A stretch of 64,000 bases of DNA, taken from assembly GCA_017991595.1 (NCBI GenBank), contig JAGOQJ010000005.1, positions 124,001 through 188,000 on the forward strand. Reading direction: 5' to 3'. Below are positions 21,432 to 29,607 of the stretch, in pieces; the stretch's first letter is position 1; each line of letters begins with the position of its first letter. This stretch comes from Candidatus Didemnitutus sp. (lineage in GTDB: Bacteria > Verrucomicrobiota > Verrucomicrobiia > Opitutales > Opitutaceae). Made by a program: the position numbers and the translations under genes. Below the pieces are notes generated by a model. That model made no database searches and was not told where the DNA came from. It saw only the letters and a program-made list of their open reading frames with translations.

Positions 21432-22277
21432 TCAGGCGAGGAACGGGTTGAAACGACGCTCGTTTCCGGCCGTCGAGAGAGGTCCATGCCCCGGCGCGAT
21501 CAGCGCGTGGTCGGGCAATTTCTCCAGCACGCGCCGGGCGTGGATCATCTGGCGCTGACAGCAAAAATAGCCTCCGCCCAGCGAGCCCGCGAAGATCAGA
21601 TCGCCCGAGATCAGCAGATCCGCCTCCCCACCCGCGCCGCGCCGCCGCACCATGTAGCAGTTGTGCTCCGCCGCATGCCCGGGCGTGAGCAACGCCGTGA
21701 TGCCGAAACCCGCGACCTCCACCGCTTGGGACTCGCCGAGCGCAAGACAGCGCGGCCAACGACCGGTCGGCGGACCGTAGAAATGGTTCAACCCGAAGTC
21801 GCGCATGATGTCGTCGAGCCCGCCGATGTGCTCCGCCTCGTAATGCGTGACGAATACCGCCGCCAGTTTCTTGATCGATGCCGGCCAGGCGCGGCGCAGT
21901 TCCGCACCGCTCGCGCCGGTGTCGAAGAGCACCCCGGTGACACCATCCTGTGTGAGCAGGTAAGCGTTCGCGACGCCGATGCCGAAGGGCATGCGCAGCG
22001 GATGGAGGCTGAACGGCAGTGCGCACAGCTCGGGACGGGGATAGGCGTTGGCCGCCAGTGCGCAGAGACCGACCTCGTTCAGGTGCAGCACCTGCGCCAG
22101 CCGCCCCAGTTCGGCCGGTGTGAGATCCGGGCGATAATCGAGGGCATCCTGGATGCGGGAGAGATCGACGTCCGCCGCCGCCGCCAGTTTTTCATAGCTC
22201 AGCGCCGCATGGCGGGCGGCCTTTTCCAGCACGTCCCCCAATTCATCCTCGAGTGCGGGTGCGGCAAGCGTGGACAT
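21432..22277 (-). CDS. HTH domain fused to metallo-beta-lactamase fold hydrolase
   Basis: A 281-residue protein. Residues about 15-70 look like a Cro/C1-type helix-turn-helix (YEKLAAAADVDLSRIQDAL, then TPAELGRLAQVLHL). A metallo-beta-lactamase fold follows from about 85: GVLFDTGASG, THYEAEHIGG, TPGHAAEH (H201), ISGDLIF (D226) and APGHGP (H264). The first metal motif is H145-x-E147-x-E149-H150 instead of the usual HxHxDH, recalling the H-x-E-x-D-H set of flavodiiron proteins and arguing against simple glyoxalase II or lactamase chemistry. The ATG at 22277 is used; the open frame extends upstream only as antisense of pyrE. Substrate and DNA target are unknown. Confidence 0.85.
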   Translation of the reverse strand: MSTLAAPALEDELGDVLEKAARHAALSYEKLAAAADVDLSRIQDALDYRPDLTPAELGRLAQVLHLNEVGLCALAANAYPRPELCALPFSLHPLRMPFGIGVANAYLLTQDGVTGVLFDTGASGAELRRAWPASIKKLAAVFVTHYEAEHIGGLDDIMRDFGLNHFYGPPTGRWPRCLALGESQAVEVAGFGITALLTPGHAAEHNCYMVRRRGAGGEADLLISGDLIFAGSLGGGYFCCQRQMIHARRVLEKLPDHALIAPGHGPLSTAGNERRFNPFLA

Positions 22278-22335
22278 GGCGACAGACGGGAGAAATGAAT
22301 TCCATTTCGCCCGCGATTGCCACACGTTTTCGGGC

Positions 22336-22902
22336 ATGGATGTCCAGCAAGAGGTGATCGAAATCTTCACGCGCACCAAGGCCCTGTTGCGGGGCCATTT
22401 TGTCCTGCGTTCGGGCCTGCACAGCGGCCATTTCTTCCAGTGCGCCCAAGTCTGCCAATACATGCCGGAGGTCGAGCGCCTCGGCACGCTGCTGAAGGCC
22501 CGGCTGGACGGCCTGCAATTCACCACGGTGTTCTCGCCCGCGATGGGCGGACTGGTCATCGGCCAGGAGATCGCGCGACAGGCGCGCTCGCGTTTCATCT
22601 TCGCGGAAAAGGAGCAGAACGTGCTGGTGATGCGCCGCGGTTTCACGATCGCTCCGGGCGAGAAGATCCTCGTCGTCGAGGATGTCATCACGCGTGGTGG
22701 ACGGGTGCAGGAGTGCCTCGACATCATCACCAAGGCCGGTGGCCAGCCGGTCGCGGTCGCGGTGCTCGTCGATCGCAGCCAAGGTCAGGCAAAGTTCAGC
22801 GTGCCGACAATCTCGCTGCTGGAAATGAGCTACCCGACCTATCCGGCCGACCAGTTGCCCCCCGAGCTCGCCGCCTTGCCGGCCACGAAGCCCGGCAGCT
22901 GA
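22336..22902 (+). CDS. pyrE: Orotate phosphoribosyltransferase
   Basis: Converts orotate and PRPP to orotidine 5'-phosphate in pyrimidine synthesis. The 188-residue protein contains LRSGLHSGHFFQCAQV (orotate-binding start), SPAMGGLVIGQEIARQ, the flexible-loop region RFIFAEKEQNVLVMRRGF and the PRPP motif ILVVEDVITRGGRVQE. The ATG at 22336 gives the expected N-terminus (MDVQQEVIEIFTRTKALLRG); the frame continues upstream only by chance. It is divergent from the HTH-MBL gene with a 58-base gap and stands alone rather than in a pyr operon. PRPP synthase (prs) lies about 1.6 kb away on the opposite strand. Confidence 0.95.
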   Translation: MDVQQEVIEIFTRTKALLRGHFVLRSGLHSGHFFQCAQVCQYMPEVERLGTLLKARLDGLQFTTVFSPAMGGLVIGQEIARQARSRFIFAEKEQNVLVMRRGFTIAPGEKILVVEDVITRGGRVQECLDIITKAGGQPVAVAVLVDRSQGQAKFSVPTISLLEMSYPTYPADQLPPELAALPATKPGS

Positions 22903-22953
22903 GCTCGCGCGCGAAGCGCGCAGGCCGCTTCAGCGCTCAGGAAGCTGAGCCAA

Positions 22954-22983
22954 CAAAAAGGCGCGCCCGCGGGCGCGCCTTGT
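22954..22983 (-). terminator. Terminator of degP/prs unit
   Basis: The stem AAGGCGCGCCCGC / GGGCGCGCCTT is followed on the minus strand by TTTTTGTT. It lies about 25 bases past the degP stop. On the plus strand it also sits after pyrE but lacks a T tract there. Confidence 0.85.
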
Positions 22984-23006
22984 CATGGATCGGCAAGCGG
23001 AGCGCC

Positions 23007-24428
23007 TCAGCGCACCTCGAAGACGAGGTAGCGGTAGATGCCGCGATAATGGATGAAGGCCATGTTGCGGCCGTTGCGGATGGCCGAGCGGGCGGACGCG
23101 AGATCCGTCACCGGCACGCGGTTGATTTGCTCAATCACGCAACCGACCGGGAAGACGCCAGCGTAGGGCGATTGCGGGGACACGGCCGTGATCACCAAGC
23201 CCTCCACGCGCGCATCAATGCGATACTCGCGGCGCAGCTCGTTGGTCAGTGGTTCGAGGGTCACGCCGCCGAGCAATTCGGCGAGATTGTCGTCGGCCAA
23301 CGTGCCGAGCGTGACGTCGATCGTGATGGGCTTGCCGTCGCGCACCACGGTGACGGCCACCTTGGTGCCGGGCAGCGTCTGGGCGACGAGCAGGCGGAGA
23401 TCGTCGCGCGAATTCACGGCGCGGCCGTTGATGGCGGTGATGATGTCCTCGCGCTTGATACCCGCTTGCGCCGCCGGGCCGTCGGCAGGGCTGAGATCGG
23501 TGACAATCACACCGCGCGTGTCGCGCGGCAGGCCGAAGGATTCGGCGATGTCGGGCGTGAGCGTCTCGCTGGCGACACCCATGTAGCCGCGGATCACAGT
23601 GCCGTGCTCGATGAGGCTGGCCATGACATTGCTCGCGAGGTTGATCGGCACGGCGAAGCCGATGCCGATGTTGCCGCGGTTCGTGGTGGCGATGCCGCTG
23701 TTGATGCCGACGAGCCGGCCCTTGGCGTCGACGAGGGCGCCGCCGGAGTTGCCAAAGTTGATCGCGGCGTCGGTCTGGATGAAATCCTCGTAGGCGTCGG
23801 GCGCGCGATCGGTGAGCAGGTTCACGTTCTTGCGCCCGGTGGCGGAGACGATACCCATGGTCACAGTCTGACCGATGCCGAGCGGGTTGCCGATGGCGAA
23901 GACCACGTCACCGACACGGAGCTTGTCGCTGTCGGCGAGCGTGGCGAAGGGCAGCTTCTTCGCCTCGATCTTGATCACGGCGATGTCGGTCTTCGGATCG
24001 GTGCCGACGAGCTTGGCGGTGAATTCGCGATCGTCGCTGAGGGCGACTTTGAGTTCGTCGGCTTCCTCGATGACGTGGTTGTTGGTGAGGATGTAGCCGT
24101 CGGCGGAGATGAGGACGCCGGAGCCCATGCCGCTGAGGCGCTGCTCGCGGTCGGGCAGGTCGCGGCCGTAGAAGCGGCGCAGGATCTCGGGCACCTGTTG
24201 GCGCACGATCTTGCTGGAGTAGATGGAGACGACGGCCGAGCGGACATCCGTCAGCGAGTCCGCGTAACTGGTGAGCGCGGGGGCTTTGCCCTCGGCCACA
24301 GGGGCATTGTCGACGCGCAGTGCGGGTTGCTTGAATTCCGACGCGCGGCCCGACTTGTTGCTCTGAGCGTTGAGGGTCAGCAGACCGATGCCAACCGCCA
24401 GCGAGACGACAACCAGGGTGGTTTTCAT
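23007..24428 (-). CDS. degP: DegP/HtrA-type periplasmic serine endoprotease
   Basis: A 473-residue envelope quality-control protease and chaperone. The start MKTTLVVVSLAVGIGLLTLN is a signal peptide or anchor; the in-frame extension to 24473 has no leader and is rejected. The catalytic triad is complete: His118 in TNNHVIEEAD, Asp148 in KTDIAVIK and Ser228 in GNSGGALVD. Two PDZ domains follow: the first around GYMGVASETLTPDIAESFGL to AAQAGIKREDIITAINGR, the second ending in the weakly conserved tail near 473. It is 50 bases downstream of prs and last in the block that also holds bamA, skp and lpxD, which suits a role in outer-membrane protein biogenesis. Confidence 0.94.
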   Translation of the reverse strand: MKTTLVVVSLAVGIGLLTLNAQSNKSGRASEFKQPALRVDNAPVAEGKAPALTSYADSLTDVRSAVVSIYSSKIVRQQVPEILRRFYGRDLPDREQRLSGMGSGVLISADGYILTNNHVIEEADELKVALSDDREFTAKLVGTDPKTDIAVIKIEAKKLPFATLADSDKLRVGDVVFAIGNPLGIGQTVTMGIVSATGRKNVNLLTDRAPDAYEDFIQTDAAINFGNSGGALVDAKGRLVGINSGIATTNRGNIGIGFAVPINLASNVMASLIEHGTVIRGYMGVASETLTPDIAESFGLPRDTRGVIVTDLSPADGPAAQAGIKREDIITAINGRAVNSRDDLRLLVAQTLPGTKVAVTVVRDGKPITIDVTLGTLADDNLAELLGGVTLEPLTNELRREYRIDARVEGLVITAVSPQSPYAGVFPVGCVIEQINRVPVTDLASARSAIRNGRNMAFIHYRGIYRYLVFEVR

Positions 24429-24478
24429 AGAGAGAGTTGGCTCGGACACTAGCCAGCCCGAGCGGTTCCGCAACCGCC

Positions 24479-25426
24479 TCAGAAGCCCTTGATCTTGAAA
24501 AGGCTCGTGACGCTCTCGTTGCTATTGATGCGCACGATCGCCTCACCGAGGAGCGGGGCGATGCTCAGCACGGTGATAGGCAGACCGCGCGGGTCCACCG
24601 GCACCGAGTTGGTGGTGATCAATTCGTCCAAGTGGCCGGACTTCAGGCGGTCGTAGGCGACATCGCCGAGCACGCAGTGGCTGATGGCGGCCCGCACGCT
24701 CTTGGCGCCGTGCTCGCGCAGGATCTTGGCGGCGGCGGTGATGGTGCCGGCCGTCTCGGTGATGTCGTCGACCAGCAGCACATCGCAGCCGTCGACTTCA
24801 CCGACGATGTTGATGGCTTCGACGGTCGTAGCGTTGACGCGTTTTTTCGCCACGAGCGCGAGGGAGGCGCCGAGCGAATCGGCGTAGGCCGCCGCCATCT
24901 TCATGCCGCCGACATCGGGCGAGCAGACCACGAGCTTGGGGGTGCGCTTCATGGCCAGATACTGGAAGAACACGGGCGAGGCGAAGAGGTGGTCGACCGG
25001 CAGGTCGAAGAAACCCTGGATCTGCTGGCTGTGCAGATCCATCGTGAGGATGCGGTTGGCGCCAGCGGCGGTGAGCAGGTTGGCGACGAGCTTAGCCGTG
25101 ATGGGGACGCGGGGCTGATCTTTGCGGTCCTGCCGCGCATAACCGTAGAACGGGATGACGGCCGTGATGCGAGCAGCGGAGGCGCGCCGCGCAGCGTCGA
25201 TCATGATCAACAACTCCATCAGGTGATGGTTCGTCGGCGGGCAGGTCGATTGGATGATGTAGACGTCCGCGCCGCGGATGTTCTCGTTGATCTTGACGAA
25301 GGATTCGCCGTCCGGGAAGCACGTGACGGTCGCCTCGCCGAGCGGGACGCCGATGGACTGGCAAATTTCTTCCGCGAGCGAGCGGTTGGATGATCCCGAG
25401 AAAATTTTGAGGCGCGTGTCCTTCAT
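24479..25426 (-). CDS. prs: Ribose-phosphate pyrophosphokinase
   Basis: Makes PRPP from ribose 5-phosphate and ATP for nucleotide, His and Trp synthesis. At 315 residues it has the normal length. Visible motifs are FSGSSNRSLAEEICQ and GEATVTCFPDGESFVKINE at the N-terminus, the ATP-site region PFYGYARQDRKDQPR, the metal-binding TMDLHSQQIQGFFDLPVDHL, the flexible loop KKRVNATTVEA and the PRPP loop VLLVDDITETAGTI. It is 18 bases downstream of lpxD and 50 bases upstream of degP. In many bacteria prs adjoins rplY; here both are on the same strand but separated by nine genes, suggesting a rearranged ancestral cluster. Confidence 0.97.
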   Translation of the reverse strand: MKDTRLKIFSGSSNRSLAEEICQSIGVPLGEATVTCFPDGESFVKINENIRGADVYIIQSTCPPTNHHLMELLIMIDAARRASAARITAVIPFYGYARQDRKDQPRVPITAKLVANLLTAAGANRILTMDLHSQQIQGFFDLPVDHLFASPVFFQYLAMKRTPKLVVCSPDVGGMKMAAAYADSLGASLALVAKKRVNATTVEAINIVGEVDGCDVLLVDDITETAGTITAAAKILREHGAKSVRAAISHCVLGDVAYDRLKSGHLDELITTNSVPVDPRGLPITVLSIAPLLGEAIVRINSNESVTSLFKIKGF

Positions 25427-25444
25427 TCGCTGCGGGGGTATCGG

Positions 25445-26497
25445 TTATTGCGTGGGGGCGGAAGTCTTTTCCAGATGTTGTTCGAGGTATTCGACCCGCT
25501 TGAACAAATCCGGGAGCTTCTGATGCAAGATCTGCAAGCGGCGCTCGACCATGTAGGGTAACGCCGGGGTGCCGTTCAGGTAGCTACCTGGGGGTGTATC
25601 CGCAGCGATGCCGGTCTGGCCGCCGGCCTTGGTGCCCTTGCCCAAGGTGATGTGCCCGCCGATGCCGGCTTGGCCGCCAAGAATGACATAATCCTCGAGC
25701 GTGGTGCTGCCGGAGATGCCGACCTGCGCGCAAAGGATGCAGTGCTTGCCGATGATGACGTTGTGGCCGACCTGCACGAGGTTGTCGATTTTGGTGCCCT
25801 CCCCGATCACGGTGCGACTGAAGCGTGCGCGATCGATGGTGGAGTTGGCGCCGATCTCGACGTCCTCCTCGATGAGCACGAGCCCGATCTGCGGCACCTT
25901 CTCGTGGCGGCCGTTGACGAATTCGTAGCCGAAACCGTCGGCCCCGACGATCACTCCCGGCTGGAGCCGCACGCGATCACGCAACTCGCAGGCGGCGGCG
26001 ATCACGCAACCGGGCATGATCCAGCAGCCGGCACCGAGACGAGCCCCGCGTCCGACGAAAACCGAAGCCTGCAAATGGGAGCCTTCGCCGATCTCGGCGC
26101 CTTCCTCCACCACGCAAAGCGGCCCGATGGTCGCACTCGAAGCCACGCGCGCTCCCGGAGCCACGGCCGCGGTGGGATGGATGCCGGGCGCCGGCTTGGG
26201 CCAGAGTTGCTGCTCGATGCGAGCGCACAGCCGGGCGAGCGCCGCGGAGGGATTCTTGACGTAGAGAAACTGCTGATCCGCCTGCGGCTCACCCACGTGA
26301 TCGAGCGGCACCAAGACGAGCGAGGCGCGCGTCGTGGCGACATCGGCCCGGTATTTCGGATTGCCGAGAAAGGAGAGATCGCCGGGCTGCGCAGTCTTCA
26401 GCGAGGCGATATCGCAGATAGTTCGGGTGGTGGTGCCGGCGGAGCGCTCTGAGGCGACGAAACCGGCAATCTCAGCGGGGGTGAAGGCAACCTGCAT
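25445..26497 (-). CDS. lpxD: UDP-3-O-acylglucosamine N-acyltransferase
   Basis: The third step of lipid A synthesis: transfers a hydroxyacyl chain from ACP to UDP-3-O-acylglucosamine in the cytoplasm. The 350-residue protein has the N-terminal uridine-binding domain (ICDIASLKTAQPGDLSFLGN) and then a left-handed beta-helix of hexapeptide repeats, such as IHPTAAVAPGARV, VGADGFGYEFVNGRHEKVPQ and NLVQVGHNVIIGKHCILCAQ, which includes the catalytic His region. A short C-terminal helix (EYLEQHLEKTS) makes the trimer. A rho-independent terminator ends only seven bases upstream of its ATG, separating it from skp. Presence of lpxD supports a lipid A-bearing outer membrane. Confidence 0.96.
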   Translation of the reverse strand: MQVAFTPAEIAGFVASERSAGTTTRTICDIASLKTAQPGDLSFLGNPKYRADVATTRASLVLVPLDHVGEPQADQQFLYVKNPSAALARLCARIEQQLWPKPAPGIHPTAAVAPGARVASSATIGPLCVVEEGAEIGEGSHLQASVFVGRGARLGAGCWIMPGCVIAAACELRDRVRLQPGVIVGADGFGYEFVNGRHEKVPQIGLVLIEEDVEIGANSTIDRARFSRTVIGEGTKIDNLVQVGHNVIIGKHCILCAQVGISGSTTLEDYVILGGQAGIGGHITLGKGTKAGGQTGIAADTPPGSYLNGTPALPYMVERRLQILHQKLPDLFKRVEYLEQHLEKTSAPTQ

Positions 26498-26503
26498 GGC
26501 GAC

Positions 26504-26533
26504 AAAAAAGCCCTGTTCCGGGGAACAGGGCTT
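26504..26533 (-). terminator. Terminator between skp and lpxD
   Basis: On the minus strand AAGCCCTGTTCC / GGAACAGGGCTT is followed by TTTT, ending about 7 bases before the lpxD ATG. It leaves no room for a separate lpxD promoter after the hairpin. Confidence 0.85.
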
Positions 26534-26545
26534 GGCAAGTGTGGG

Positions 26546-27238
26546 TTAGGGCTTTTTCGGCTCACCGGTGAGCCCGGGGACCGTGAAGCCGCCCGTGGCG
26601 GGCGCGGGCGTGGTCGCCTGCGGAGCGGTCGCCGGCTTGGCGGGAGTCGCGGCCGGAGCGGTGGCCGGGCGGTCCTTGTTCACTTCCTTCACGACTTCGT
26701 CGGTGATGTCGTAGCCGGGATCGGAGTGCAACACCACCGGAACGCCGAAGACGCTCGGGCCGGACTTGTCGAGCACGAGAGTCGCGCCGCGAGAGCGGGC
26801 GATGTCGTTCACGACCTTCATGATCTCGTCCATGATGCTGTCGCGATGGATCTTCGCGCGCTGTTGGAGCGAGCGCTGGGTGTTGACGCGGAAGTTCTGA
26901 GCCTCGGCCTGGATACGGCGCATGTCCTCGATCTTCTTCTGCGAGTCGGCCTTGGCCTGATCGCGGGCCTGCTGGCTCTTGATCGTGCTGTTGGACTCCT
27001 CGACGAGGACCTTGTATTCCTCCTCGGCGGATTGGAGCTGCTTGGTGAGCTGATCGAGCTGCTCCTGCGCGCGCTGGGCGGCGTCGTTGAATTTGGCGTT
27101 GGCTTCCTCGGTCTTGTAGTGGGTGTCGTAGACGCGGGCCATGTCGACGACCACGACCTTGAGCGCCGGTTGGGCGAACAGCGCCGAGGCAGCGGTCAGG
27201 CCGGCCAAGGCAAGGAGGGTGCGGATGAGCTTTTTCAT
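26546..27238 (-). CDS. skp: OmpH/Skp-family periplasmic chaperone
   Basis: A 230-residue protein that should hold unfolded outer-membrane proteins for BamA. The start MKKLIRTLLALAGLTAASAL is a signal peptide; an in-frame upstream extension overlaps bamA and is rejected. The conserved opening VVVVDMARVYDTHYKTEEA is followed by the two long helices of the Skp tentacles (about 45-150). The closing strand region is GATLVLDKSGPSVFGVPVVL. It has an extra Pro/Ala/Thr-rich C-terminal tail of about 55 residues (PAATPAKPATAPQATTPA) not found in typical Skp. It is 29 bases downstream of bamA, the standard order. Confidence 0.93.
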   Translation of the reverse strand: MKKLIRTLLALAGLTAASALFAQPALKVVVVDMARVYDTHYKTEEANAKFNDAAQRAQEQLDQLTKQLQSAEEEYKVLVEESNSTIKSQQARDQAKADSQKKIEDMRRIQAEAQNFRVNTQRSLQQRAKIHRDSIMDEIMKVVNDIARSRGATLVLDKSGPSVFGVPVVLHSDPGYDITDEVVKEVNKDRPATAPAATPAKPATAPQATTPAPATGGFTVPGLTGEPKKP

Positions 27239-27267
27239 AAGGGTAGGTTGTTGGAGAGGTGAGATAA

Positions 27268-29607
27268 TCAGAAGCGGGTGCCGAAGGAGAAGTTGAACTG
27301 GCTGCCCTTCTTGTTGAAGCGATCGCCGGTCAGCGGGATGCCGAAATCGAGGCTCAGCGGAGCGCCGGCGACGAAGAGGCGGAGGCCGAAGCCGAAGTTG
27401 TCGTTCCATTCGCCGGGCGAGAAGTCGTAAGCCCCGCGGTTCACGAAGCCGCCGTCGTAGAACACGGCGAAGCGGATCGGCTTGACGATATCGAACGAAT
27501 ATTCGGCGGAGAAGAAGCCGTAGGACTTGCCACCGAGCGGCTCACCAAACTGGTCCTTCGGGCCGACCTCACGGTATTCGAAGCCGCGGAGTGTCTGCGG
27601 TCCGCCGAGGAAGTAGCGGTCGTAGAAAGGAACGTCCGTGCTGTCGCCGAAATCCTGGACCACGCCACCGCGGGCGATGATGGCGAGCACCTGCTCCTGA
27701 AACTCGAAGACCGGATAGAACTGCGAGCCACGGAACTCCAAGCGGTAGTAGTCGACGTCGCCGCCGAGCGGGCCACCGGCGACCTCGGTAATGAGCTCCA
27801 TGCGGTTGCCGCGCGTGGTGTTGATGATCTTGTCACGCGTATCGCGCAGCAGGGCGAAGCCGGCCTTGGAAACCGAGGTCTGGCCAGCCAAGCCTTGGAT
27901 GACGGCAGGGGCCGAGGGGTCGACGTTGTCGATGTCGACAATTTCGTAGGTGTAGGTGGCCGTGCCTTCGATCAGGCCGAAGAGGCGCTTGCGCATGTAG
28001 ATCTGACCGCCGGTGCGGATTTCCTCGTAGTAGGCGCTCTGGTATTCGGAAGTCGTGCGGAAGAGCTGGAAGCCGAGCGCCAGTTCGCGCTCGAAGAGCC
28101 ATGGCTCTTCAAAGGCGAGCACCACCTCGCTCGACTCGGAACCGAGCTGGAGACGCAGGCGGAACTTCTGGCCGTCGCCCTGGAAGAAGGACTTCCGGTT
28201 GAACAGGTCGAAGTTGGACTGGGTGATTTCCGCGAAGACCACGGCGCGTTCGAGTGAGCTGAAGCCGGCGCCGAAGGTGAGGTTGCCCGTGCGAGCCTCC
28301 TTGACCGCGACGCGCAGGTTGCGACGGCCGGGGATATTGGTCGACTCGGGCGTCACATTCACGTCGTCAAAGAAACGCGTGTTCTCGAGGCGCGCCTTCG
28401 AGATCTTCATGCGCACGGAATCGAACACATCGCCGGGGCCGAGCACGAGCTCGCGGAGGATGACGATGCTCTTGGTCTTGGAGTTGCCCTCGATGTTGAC
28501 GGACTCGACCTGGAATTTCTCGCTCTCGTTGATCTCGTATTCGACGTCGATGTCGCCGGTCTGGAGATTGGGTTTGCGGTTGAGGCGCACGCGGGTGTCG
28601 AGGTGGCCGCTGCGGCCGTAGAAGTCCTCGAGGTTCTCCACGTCCTTATCGAGCTTGGACGGCACGAAGGTGGTGCCCTTGCGCTGGCGGACGACGAGGC
28701 CGAGCAGGCGCGACGGATGGATTTTGTTACCCTTGAAAGTGATGTCGCCGACGCGGTATTTGCGGCCCTCTTCGACGCGGATGGTGATGACGAGCTTGCT
28801 CGCGGAGGGATAGTCGAAGGTCACCTTGTCCTCGGCGATCTCGACGTCGAGGTAGCCTTCTTCGCGGTAGTAATCGCGCAGCTTCTCGAGATCCTCGTCG
28901 AACTCATCGTCCTTGAAGCGACCGCCGCCGGTGATCCAAGAGAATGGGTGCCACTTCTTCGTCTCCATTTCCTTGCGGAGGCGGCGGGCCTTGATGTGGT
29001 CGTTGCCGACAAAGCGGATGGAACTGATCTTCACCTTCGCGCCTTCGCGGATCTTGAAGGTGACGGTGCCGAAGCCGGTGCTGCGGTTGCGATCGATGGT
29101 GTAGGAGACCTGGGCCTGGTTGTAGCCGTTCTTCTGGTAATACTCGTAGATTTTCTCCGAGTCTTCCTTCACCTGGCGCTCGTCGAGCGGGCCGTTCTGC
29201 AGGGTCTTTAGTTCGCGACGGAGGCGGCGCTCCTTGTAGGCCTTGTTGCCCTCGAAACGGACGTCGAGCACGCGGTATTTCGGCGTGACCTCAAAGACGA
29301 GATTGACCGCCATGTCCGACAGCTCCTCGCGCTTGACCTCAATGAACTCGAACAAGCCGGTGCGGTAGAGGGAGCGAATGTCGCGATCGATGAGCGACTC
29401 GTCGAGCGGCGTGCCTTCGCGCAAGGACATGTTGGCGCGGACGACCTGCTCGCTGACGTTGGACACGCCGACGAACTTCACCGTGAGCTTGCCGATCTGG
29501 GCCGGGGGGGGCTGCTGCTGTTGAGCCCAAAGGCCAACCGCGCCGGCAAAAAGGACAAAAAAGTAAACGAAAGCCCGGAACGCCGGACTACGGAGTGAAG
29601 TTTTCAA
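27268..29607 (-). CDS. bamA: Outer membrane protein assembly factor BamA
   Basis: The central subunit of the beta-barrel assembly machine. The 779-residue product has a signal peptide (RAFVYFFVLFAGAVGLWAQ), five POTRA domains (about 38-430, for example KVKISSIRFVGNDHIKARRL and KYRVGDITFKGNKIHPSRL) and an Omp85 barrel. Within the barrel DRYFLGGPQTLRGFEYREVG contains the conserved loop-6 RGF. It ends in Phe (SFGTRF). The only start that keeps the signal peptide is a TTG at 29607, which overlaps the last 20 bases of dnaB. No ATG or GTG lies before the POTRA region. skp follows 29 bases later. Confidence 0.95.
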   Translation of the reverse strand: MKTSLRSPAFRAFVYFFVLFAGAVGLWAQQQQPPPAQIGKLTVKFVGVSNVSEQVVRANMSLREGTPLDESLIDRDIRSLYRTGLFEFIEVKREELSDMAVNLVFEVTPKYRVLDVRFEGNKAYKERRLRRELKTLQNGPLDERQVKEDSEKIYEYYQKNGYNQAQVSYTIDRNRSTGFGTVTFKIREGAKVKISSIRFVGNDHIKARRLRKEMETKKWHPFSWITGGGRFKDDEFDEDLEKLRDYYREEGYLDVEIAEDKVTFDYPSASKLVITIRVEEGRKYRVGDITFKGNKIHPSRLLGLVVRQRKGTTFVPSKLDKDVENLEDFYGRSGHLDTRVRLNRKPNLQTGDIDVEYEINESEKFQVESVNIEGNSKTKSIVILRELVLGPGDVFDSVRMKISKARLENTRFFDDVNVTPESTNIPGRRNLRVAVKEARTGNLTFGAGFSSLERAVVFAEITQSNFDLFNRKSFFQGDGQKFRLRLQLGSESSEVVLAFEEPWLFERELALGFQLFRTTSEYQSAYYEEIRTGGQIYMRKRLFGLIEGTATYTYEIVDIDNVDPSAPAVIQGLAGQTSVSKAGFALLRDTRDKIINTTRGNRMELITEVAGGPLGGDVDYYRLEFRGSQFYPVFEFQEQVLAIIARGGVVQDFGDSTDVPFYDRYFLGGPQTLRGFEYREVGPKDQFGEPLGGKSYGFFSAEYSFDIVKPIRFAVFYDGGFVNRGAYDFSPGEWNDNFGFGLRLFVAGAPLSLDFGIPLTGDRFNKKGSQFNFSFGTRF

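Noticed and set aside
22278-22733. N-terminal extension of the HTH-MBL gene to 433 residues
   Set aside because: The extension is antisense to pyrE and has no domain features; the ATG at 22277 opens directly before the HTH.
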